A stretch of DNA of 11,293 nucleotides. Source: Planctomycetaceae bacterium (GTDB lineage Bacteria > Planctomycetota > Planctomycetia > Pirellulales > Thermoguttaceae). Each line of letters begins with the position of its first letter. The first letter of the stretch is position 1. The notes below the pieces were generated by a model that saw only the letters and a program-made list of their open reading frames with translations, did no database searches and was not told where the DNA came from. The stretch is from the NCBI GenBank assembly GCA_031278315.1, contig JAITKS010000077.1:1-11293 (forward strand). Direction: 5' to 3'. A program made the position numbers and the translations under genes. Positions 6,575-11,293 of this stretch are shown here, piece after piece.

Positions 6575-6795
6575 TATGAGAAACGATACTCACATTGCAA
6601 TGCCTCTTTACAGGCTATTTGTTGACCTTCTATCTGAATACGATTTTGCTCTTCAACAATCTCTGAAGGAGTATAAGGTTGCATTGGTGCAAAAGATACG
6701 GTAACTATTTCTTCTTTTGCTTTAATACCTTTTTGATAAGCATCCTGTAAACCATCTGCTAACGCTTCCAAATTAGCGTACATTTTTCCTTTCAT
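6574..6795 (-). CDS. Small hypothetical protein, first gene of the two-gene cassette
   Basis: I prefer a 73-residue product starting MKGKMYANLEALADGL, because GGAG lies 8 bases upstream of that ATG. An in-frame ATG at 6849 would add 18 residues (MILVVFGFKGHFIVGDII) but lacks an SD site. The product has an N-terminal amphipathic helix (ANLEALADGLQDAYQKGI), a short strand (EEIVTVSFAPM), a PYTPSEI turn, and a helix-like EEQNRIQIEGQQIACKEALQ. The layout 'helix, short strand, YTP-x-EI' recalls the N-terminal arm of HigA/NadS-type helix-turn-helix antitoxins. The HTH itself is absent, so this is a weak analogy. It is coupled to the peptidase-like gene and is therefore probably a functional partner: regulator, substrate or inhibitor. 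No protein family is recognised with confidence. Confidence 0.7.
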   Translation of the reverse strand: MKGKMYANLEALADGLQDAYQKGIKAKEEIVTVSFAPMQPYTPSEIVEEQNRIQIEGQQIACKEALQCEYRFS

Positions 6796-6803
6796 TATAA
6801 TAT

Positions 6804-6807
6804 CTCC
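6804..6807 (-). promoter_or_regulatory. SD site choosing the inner start of the small cassette gene
   Basis: GGAG on the minus strand, 8 bases before the ATG at 6795-6793. It argues for the 73-residue product over the 91-residue one. Confidence 0.6.
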
Positions 6808-6889
6808 AACGATAAAATGACCTTTGAATCCAAACACAACCAAAATCATAAAATTTTTTTCAGAGTAAACATCACCTGAAATTTTATGA

Positions 6890-6917
6890 ATTGTATATTT
6901 TATCGTATTTGAATCAA
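6890..6917 (-). promoter_or_regulatory. Candidate promoter of the two-gene cassette
   Basis: On the minus strand, TTGATT (6917-6912) and TACAAT (6895-6890) are separated by 16 bases. This is a fair match to the sigma-70 pattern TTGACA/TATAAT. It lies just inside the right 75-bp repeat, so the cassette would carry its own promoter, giving a leader of roughly 85-90 bases. In such AT-rich DNA, chance matches are common. Confidence 0.35.
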
Positions 6918-6929
6918 GCTGGTATTAGA

Positions 6930-7004
6930 AAAAAAATAAATATGAACAAACCATTAATATTGTGTCTTTATTTCTTACCGCCCTTTTAGGGCTGGTTTGA
7001 AATC
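6930..7004 (+). repeat. 75-bp direct repeat, right copy bracketing the two-gene cassette
   Basis: Matches 4911-4985 at 72 of 75 positions without gaps. It contains the perfect palindrome GCCCTTTTAGGGC. It is followed by a degenerate GTAATGTATCTGTGGAA core, whereas the left copy is followed by unrelated sequence, so homology ends sharply at AAATC. Confidence 0.9.
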
Positions 7005-7056
7005 GTAATGTATCTGTGGAATTTTTATTTTTCAAATTTTTTTGGATTATGAATTT

Positions 7057-7118
7057 GAAAAATAAGGTTAGTTAAAAATGAATTTAAAACCTTTGAAAAA
7101 ATTTCACTGATATATTAT
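7057..7118 (-). repeat. Inverted copy of the long CAGTGAAAT/GGTTTCAAG repeat
   Basis: Reads GAAAAATAAGGTTAGTTAAA, then AAACCTTTGAAAAAATTTCA, then CTGATATATTAT, with a few bases between the first two blocks. The order of blocks is the exact inverse of 553-616, with small indels. It ends 24 bases before the stop codon of the carboxynorspermidine synthase-like gene. Confidence 0.7.
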
Positions 7119-7141
7119 CTTTTAGAATTTTTTTTAGTTAT

Positions 7142-8356
7142 TTATATTGTATTTTTTTCTGGGAAGGTTTCATTCCAGCTTAATCCCCATTCTTTTATTT
7201 CTTGCATGAAAGGGTCGGGGTCGAATTGCTCGACATTAAAAACTCCGCTGCCTTTCCATTGCTCCGATATTACCATTTTTGCACCAAGTGCAGCCGGAAC
7301 CCCTGTTGTGTAACTTATCGCTTGCGCACCAGTTTCAATAAAACACGATTCATGGTCACACACATTATAAATATAATAATTTTTTTCGTCTCCGCCCTTT
7401 TCTCCGTTTATCCAACAACCAATACACGTTTTACCCTTGGTTCGAGACCCAAGCGACGCCGGATCAGGAAGCAATACCTTGAGAAATTGTAACGGCACAA
7501 TTTTATGTCCCTCATAAATAACAGAATCAATTCTCGTCATGCCGACATTTTCAAGCACTCTCAAATGATTCAAATAAGATTCACCAAAAGTCATCCAAAA
7601 CCGCATCCGCTTAATTTCAGGATAATGTTTTATCAGCGATTCCATCTCCTCATGATAAAGTAAATAAATATCTTTTTCACCAATTTCATCAGGAAAGTTG
7701 AATACCTTTTTTACTGATAACGGCTCGGTAGTATGCCAATTTCCATTTTCGTAAAAACGTCCTTTAGCAGATATTTCACGTATGTTAATTTCAGGATTGA
7801 AATTTGTCGCAAAAGGATAACCATGATCACCGGCATTACAATCTATAATGTCGAGTGTATTGATTCGGTCGAAAATATGTTTTCGTGCGTAAGCTGTGTA
7901 AACATTAGTAACTCCCGGATCAAATCCGCATCCTAATAATGCAAGAATACCATTTCGCTGAAATTTCTCGTGATAATTCCACTGCGGTTCATAACAAAAT
8001 TTAGCTGTATCAGGATGTTCATAATTTGCAGTGTCAAGATAATTGACTCCTGCCGAAAGACAAGCTTCCATTATGGTTAAATCTTGATAAGGTAAGGCGA
8101 CGTTAATAACTATATTCGGTTGAACATCTTTTATCAATGCTGTCAATTCAGATATTTTATCGGCATCAACCGATTCCGTACGAATCGGAATTTTATACCC
8201 TTTCGCATAAATATCATTGACAATATTGTCACATTTTGATTTTGTACGGCTTGCTAATGTAATATTTTTGAAAATATCGTGATGTTGCGCACATTTGAAT
8301 ACAGTTACTCTGCCGACACCGCCGGCACCAATAATTAGAACATTATTTTTTTCCAT
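7142..8356 (-). CDS. Saccharopine dehydrogenase family protein, probable carboxynorspermidine/carboxyspermidine synthase
   Basis: Likely joins aspartate semialdehyde to a diamine with NADPH to give carboxy(nor)spermidine, the alternative route to spermidine-type polyamines, in the cytosol. The 404 residues are normal for this group. A Rossmann start VLIIGAGGVGRVTV (6-19) with SRT (36-38) fits NADP(H) binding. NVALPYQDLTIMEACLSAG (85-103) and YLDTANYE (106-113) follow the fold. LGCGFDPGVTNVY (141-153) and TGVPAALGAKMV (351-362) are the most telling segments. Eukaryote-type saccharopine dehydrogenase is an alternative, but those proteins lack this exact pattern. The partner decarboxylase gene (nspC type) is not in the window. 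A strong AAAGGAG lies 9 bases before the ATG. It sits 77 bp after the ABC ATPase gene, so read-through transcription is possible. Confidence 0.82.
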   Translation of the reverse strand: MEKNNVLIIGAGGVGRVTVFKCAQHHDIFKNITLASRTKSKCDNIVNDIYAKGYKIPIRTESVDADKISELTALIKDVQPNIVINVALPYQDLTIMEACLSAGVNYLDTANYEHPDTAKFCYEPQWNYHEKFQRNGILALLGCGFDPGVTNVYTAYARKHIFDRINTLDIIDCNAGDHGYPFATNFNPEINIREISAKGRFYENGNWHTTEPLSVKKVFNFPDEIGEKDIYLLYHEEMESLIKHYPEIKRMRFWMTFGESYLNHLRVLENVGMTRIDSVIYEGHKIVPLQFLKVLLPDPASLGSRTKGKTCIGCWINGEKGGDEKNYYIYNVCDHESCFIETGAQAISYTTGVPAALGAKMVISEQWKGSGVFNVEQFDPDPFMQEIKEWGLSWNETFPEKNTI

Positions 8357-8365
8357 TTTGATTTT

Positions 8366-8372
8366 CTCCTTT
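8366..8372 (-). promoter_or_regulatory. SD site of the carboxynorspermidine synthase-like gene
   Basis: AAAGGAG on the minus strand, 9 bases before the ATG. It confirms the MEKNNVLIIGAGG start. Confidence 0.75.
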
Positions 8373-8433
8373 GTTAATTGTTGTTAAATAAGCCCTTAAA
8401 AAGGCAATCGGCACTAGACATATTACAACACTT

Positions 8434-9360
8434 CTATTGTAAATGTCCTTTTGTGATATTTAAAAACAAGTCTTCGAGGTGTGCTTTGTGTTGTCTAAAT
8501 TCTGCGATTTGTACTCCCTTTGAGATTAAACTTGTCAAGATAGAAGTATCGTTATCATCGTTCAAAATAACAGCGATTTCATTACCTACAATTTGAGCAT
8601 TTTGCACTGCGGGTTCTTCTAAAATAATTTTCAGCAGCACTTCGAGTTCGTAATTTTTTGCGCGTATCATTGTCGTTTGACGCAGTCCGATCGATTCAAT
8701 GATATTATCAATTTTACCGGCTTTTAATAATTTTCCTTTTTCGATAAACGCAACTCCGTCGCAAATTTCACCTAGCTCCGGCAAAATATGTGAGCTTATC
8801 AAAATCGCTTTACCTTGTTCTCTTAATGCTTTCAGCAATTCGCGTAATTCAATTCTTGCGTGCGGATCGAGTCCAGCCGCCGGCTCATCTAAGACTAGAA
8901 CCGCAGGCTCGTGTACAATTGCTCTTGCTAGACTTACGCGTTGTTTCATGCCCTTTGAAAGCTGGGCGATTGTTTTATCTCGAAATTCATTTAAGCCTGT
9001 AAACTCTTCGATATTTTCTACAACTTTACTACGTTTAGGATCGCGTAAACCGTAAGCTCTCGCAAAAAAATCGAGATACTCGTGTACCGTTATATCTTTG
9101 TGAGCCGGCAAAGTATCGGGCATGTAACCGACTAGTTTACGTACTTTGTCCGGATACTGTACTACGCTGATACCATCTACAAAAATATCTCCAGACGTCG
9201 GTTCATCTATTGTGGCGAGGATACGCATTGTCGTTGTTTTACCTGCACCGTTGGGACCGACAAATCCAAAAATTTGACTATCCCGAAATAAAAACGAAAT
9301 ATCATCTACCGCTTTCGTATTCGAAAAATGACGTACTAATTGTGCAATAATAACTTCCAT
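8434..9360 (-). CDS. ABC transporter ATP-binding protein (ABC-2/export type)
   Basis: Nucleotide-binding subunit that would power a membrane exporter from the cytosolic face. The 308 residues comprise an ATPase domain (about 1-220) and a C-terminal extension ending HLEDLFLNITKGH, typical of ABC-2-type ATPases. Walker A is GPNGAGKTT (35-43), the signature is LSKGMKQR (134-141), Walker B is VLVLDEP (154-160), the D-loop is AGLDP (162-166) and the H-loop histidine is in ISSHIL (191). The Q-loop reads VGYMPDT (77-83): Asp82 stands where glutamine is usual. I recall this YMPD form in some exporters of this type, so it is not necessarily inactive. No permease gene is adjacent on either side, so the transported substrate cannot be guessed. 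No SD site is seen before the ATG; the start is supported by MEVIIAQLVRHF. Confidence 0.93.
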   Translation of the reverse strand: MEVIIAQLVRHFSNTKAVDDISFLFRDSQIFGFVGPNGAGKTTTMRILATIDEPTSGDIFVDGISVVQYPDKVRKLVGYMPDTLPAHKDITVHEYLDFFARAYGLRDPKRSKVVENIEEFTGLNEFRDKTIAQLSKGMKQRVSLARAIVHEPAVLVLDEPAAGLDPHARIELRELLKALREQGKAILISSHILPELGEICDGVAFIEKGKLLKAGKIDNIIESIGLRQTTMIRAKNYELEVLLKIILEEPAVQNAQIVGNEIAVILNDDNDTSILTSLISKGVQIAEFRQHKAHLEDLFLNITKGHLQ

Positions 9361-9441
9361 TGTTTTGAAGGTTAATTTGTTAAATGTGAATTTTTTTGTA
9401 ACATAAATTAAAGAATTTACGATCCGAAAATTAAACTAGTT

Positions 9442-9474
9442 CTGTAATATTTTCTGTAATATTTTCTGTGGAAT
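9442..9474 (+). repeat. 12-bp tandem CTGTAATATTTT with a terminal CTGTGGAA core
   Basis: Two exact 12-base units (9442-9465) are followed by CTGTGGAATTTTTGTTT, which resembles the end of the dispersed TCAGTGGAATTTTT repeat. It lies in the 220-bp spacer between the acyltransferase and the ABC ATPase genes, which holds no other clear feature. Confidence 0.5.
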
Positions 9475-9580
9475 TTTTGTTTTACATTAGTTCCAGAGTA
9501 GCTGAATTTATTCTTATACGAGTTTTTTAGAATTGATCTAAATTTATTTCATTTCTTAATTTTGTAATTTTTCGATATAT

Positions 9581-10282
9581 TTATTTTTCGATATATTCAT
9601 TGTCATAATTATTATCATAATCATCGTCGGAATCATCGTCGGCTTCATAATGTTCTTCTAGTGCTTTTAATTTTAGTATTGCTTCTCTTGTTCGATCTAG
9701 AAAGTTATTTTTTGTTTCGTTTTTTTCGAGCCACATTGGTTGTCCGAAAACAATTCTTGACAACATCGGCACAGGCAGAGTTTTACCTCGCGGCAGAATA
9801 CTATTCATATTGTTTAGATATACAGGAATCAATTCGAGATCAGGACGTTTTTTACAAAGATGATAAATTCCGCCTTTGAACGTTCCAAGAGTTCCCGTAT
9901 CGGAGCGTCCGCCTTCGGGAAAAAGGATCAGAGAGTATTTATTTTCAATTTCGTCCAGCATTATTTTTATCGGCGTATTTCTTATATTTACATTTTCCCG
10001 CTCGATTAGAATTGCGTTGAATAATTTTTGTGCGATATATTTTCTGATTCGTCCATTTCCCCAATAATCTTTTGCGGCGACCATTCGAGTCAATTTACGA
10101 ACATAACTTGGTAACGACGCCCAAATCACAACCGCATCAAGATGACTAGTATGATTTGCGAAATATACTCGTTGGCAAGAATCAGGCTGCGATTCGTGCC
10201 AAAGCACTGTTGCACCGCTTAAAATACGGGCAATGCGAATCAGTAATTCCTGATTGATTTTATCAAACAAGTTAATTTTCAT
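9581..10282 (-). CDS. Lysophospholipid acyltransferase family protein (1-acyl-sn-glycerol-3-phosphate acyltransferase type)
   Basis: Probably transfers a fatty acyl chain to lysophosphatidic acid or a related acceptor at the inner membrane. The 233 residues carry the family's ordered motifs: NHTSHLD (43-49), whose His44-x4-Asp49 is the catalytic pair; ILIEREN (91-97); FPEGGRSDTG (121-130) for acceptor phosphate binding; FKGGIYHL (135-142); and LIPVYL (151-156). Exact acceptor specificity cannot be read from this. The C-terminus after about 208 is a strongly acidic, low-complexity tail (EADDDSDDDYDNNYDNEYIE), not part of the catalytic fold. A 16-base direct duplication (TTTTTCGATATATT, twice at about 9567-9597) spans the stop codon. 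It lies 16 bases after atpC, so the two are probably co-transcribed. No SD site is visible before the ATG. Confidence 0.88.
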   Translation of the reverse strand: MKINLFDKINQELLIRIARILSGATVLWHESQPDSCQRVYFANHTSHLDAVVIWASLPSYVRKLTRMVAAKDYWGNGRIRKYIAQKLFNAILIERENVNIRNTPIKIMLDEIENKYSLILFPEGGRSDTGTLGTFKGGIYHLCKKRPDLELIPVYLNNMNSILPRGKTLPVPMLSRIVFGQPMWLEKNETKNNFLDRTREAILKLKALEEHYEADDDSDDDYDNNYDNEYIEK

Positions 10283-10298
10283 ATCGGTTAAGTTTTAT

Positions 10299-10715
10299 TT
10301 ATTGCTTATATTTTTTTGCGATTTTTAATCTTGCTCTTCTTGAGTAGAGTTGTTCCTCTCTTATTTTTGCGAGTTCAGGAGTATGGAAAGGTCTATCGAT
10401 CGCTTTTTGTAGTTGTGATTCTGCGAATTCTATATCGAGTTCTTTAACAGGTACCGCAAACAATGACATGACAACAATATTATTGTCTAATATTTCAACA
10501 AATCCGCCTTCAAGATAGAAACAAACTGCATCCTCTGGAGATTGTAATTGATTTTGATCCGATTGATAGATACGAATATCACCTGCGCCGATTCGTGCAA
10601 CTACAGGGACATGATTAGGTAAAACTCCAAATTCACCATCGTAAAGCGGTAATACGACAAATTCGGATTCCATATCCAAAACAGTTTTTTCGGGTGTTAC
10701 AATAAGACATCTCAT
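10299..10715 (-). CDS. atpC: F1 ATP synthase epsilon subunit
   Basis: Central-stalk subunit that couples rotor and catalytic head and can inhibit ATP hydrolysis; cytosolic face of the membrane complex. The 138 residues are standard. The N-terminal beta-sandwich shows IVTPEKTVLD (5-14), the hallmark LYDGEFGVLPNHVPVVARIGAG (24-45) and YLEGGFVEILDNNIVVM (67-83). The C-terminal helical hairpin begins at about 92 and ends in a basic RRARLKIAKKYK stretch. The beta-subunit gene atpD, usually directly upstream, is not there: at least 578 bp of non-coding DNA precede this gene. atpC therefore appears separated from the main atp operon, or that operon is split by repeats. No SD site precedes the ATG; MRCLIVTPEKT supports the start. 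The acyltransferase follows after 16 bases. Confidence 0.93.
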   Translation of the reverse strand: MRCLIVTPEKTVLDMESEFVVLPLYDGEFGVLPNHVPVVARIGAGDIRIYQSDQNQLQSPEDAVCFYLEGGFVEILDNNIVVMSLFAVPVKELDIEFAESQLQKAIDRPFHTPELAKIREEQLYSRRARLKIAKKYKQ

Positions 10716-11074
10716 AACTAATTTAATTTTTAATTGATTGACAGACTTCTCTAAAAATAATTTTTTATCTTTTTGATTTTTGATATAAATACCAAACGAA
10801 AAAAAATTAAAAAATATGAAAAAAAATATTCAATAATTATTTTCGTTTATTTCGTATTCTCAAATTCTCAAAAAAATAATACGATACGCTGATTATTATA
10901 CGATTAAATTATACGTATAAATTCATTGTGCGGCATTATTGTACAGTATTCAGTTAAAAGTGCGATATTGTACCACGAATACTTTTATCTTGTAGATAGG
11001 TGCCGAATTTTTTTTTGTAATACGTCCGTAAAAATTTTAATCAGAATTTATAATTTATGATTTGAATTGAGTTG

Positions 11075-11126
11075 AATTAATTTTGTGTGCGGTGAATACA
11101 AATTAATTTCGTGTGCGGTGAATAAA
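11075..11126 (+). repeat. 26-bp tandem repeat, two units
   Basis: Unit AATTAATTTTGTGTGCGGTG followed by AATACA (11075-11100) repeats at 11101-11126 with two substitutions (T to C early, C to A near the end). The GTGTGCGGTG core stands out against the AT-rich background. A binding-site pair or simple slippage are both possible. Confidence 0.7.
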
Positions 11127-11193
11127 TAACACTCTGCTATATTGAAAATACATATTCGAGATATGATAATGGTAACTTCTAAAAACTAATATT

Positions 11194-11275
11194 AGGAGGA
11201 ACGCAGGCGTCTCGCCTGCACTGTTTTTGTACAAAAAACGCCTAAATATGCGGTCGAGACGACCGCGTTCCTTCT
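11194..11275. repeat. Inverted pair of GGAACGC hairpins
   Basis: The left hairpin GCAGGCG-TCT-CGCCTGC (11203-11219) and the right hairpin GCGGTCG-AGA-CGACCGC (11250-11266) each have a perfect 7-bp stem. The outer sequences AGGAGGAACGC (11194-11204) and GCGTTCCTTCT (11265-11275) pair at 10 of 11 positions, so the block is a palindrome of palindromes. The centre carries GTTTTTGTACAAAAAAC (11223-11239), itself a palindrome. A third copy of the right-hand hairpin is at 4440-4461. Confidence 0.75.
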
Positions 11276-11293
11276 AACAATAAATTTTAATAT

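Larger units (their letters stand above)
10716..11293. other. Non-coding stretch upstream of atpC
   Basis: No supportable gene or tRNA was found. The first 200 bases are extremely AT-rich, and on the minus strand they must contain the atpC promoter if it has its own, but I could not choose a -35/-10 pair. Around 10921-11010 the base composition is less skewed, but no open frame or fold stands out. Further on are a 26-bp tandem repeat (11075-11124) and an inverted pair of hairpins (11194-11275). Confidence 0.5.

Noticed and set aside
5078..6795. Firm call of a toxin-antitoxin or anti-phage system
   Set aside because: Gene order and coupling fit such a system, but neither protein belongs to a toxin, antitoxin or defence family I can name with confidence.
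6574..6849. 91-residue version of the small cassette protein
   Set aside because: The ATG at 6849 has no SD site, whereas the inner ATG at 6795 has GGAG at proper spacing. The extra 18 residues are hydrophobic and coded by AT-rich leader-like DNA.
8699..9055. Rightward 118-codon open frame opposite the ABC ATPase
   Set aside because: It is the reverse-strand shadow of a strongly conserved ATPase; its composition follows from the opposite coding frame.

Overview
The window is AT-rich bacterial DNA with seven supportable protein genes and unusually long intergenic stretches full of short palindromic and dispersed repeats. No rRNA, tRNA or mobile-element protein is visible. The leuB-, argS- and atpC-type proteins, the many genes without Shine-Dalgarno (SD) sites, and the GGAACGC(G/A)GxCG hairpins fit a host- or gut-associated Planctomycetota lineage. 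That placement rests on recalled sequence style, not a search, and is only moderately likely.

Layout. Positions 1-1192 are non-coding and hold a 70-bp tandem array inside a terminally inverted block, a 24-bp-stem hairpin and several dispersed repeats. leuB (1193-2254) and argS (2486-4222) read rightward. Positions 4223-5077 are a convergent spacer packed with repeats. Everything beyond reads leftward: a two-gene cassette (small protein 6795-6574, then a 493-residue C39/papain-like cysteine-peptidase-type protein 6559-5078), a saccharopine-dehydrogenase-like carboxynorspermidine synthase (8356-7142), an ABC ATPase (9360-8434), a PlsC-like acyltransferase (10282-9581) and F1 ATP synthase epsilon (10715-10299). 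Positions 10716-11293 are non-coding and hold a 26-bp tandem repeat and an inverted pair of hairpins.

How it fits together. Most genes are housekeeping: leucine synthesis, tRNA charging, polyamine synthesis, phospholipid synthesis and ATP synthesis. atpC and the acyltransferase are close enough to be one operon. The part that stands out is the two-gene cassette. It has its own candidate promoter, two good SD sites, a coupled gene junction and a candidate terminator. It is bracketed by two 75-bp direct repeats that match at 72 positions (4911-4985 and 6930-7004). This looks like an accessory module placed between housekeeping genes. The larger protein shows a plausible Cys177/His271/Asp313-314 catalytic set. 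Its biological role is unknown, and defence or toxin functions are possible but not shown.

The intergenic repeats fall into several families. These are an ATATATCAGTGGAA family in both orientations, CGTGT-type palindromes, GACAGGAT-bounded nested palindromes, and GGAACGC hairpins in which two copies differ by paired, stem-preserving substitutions.
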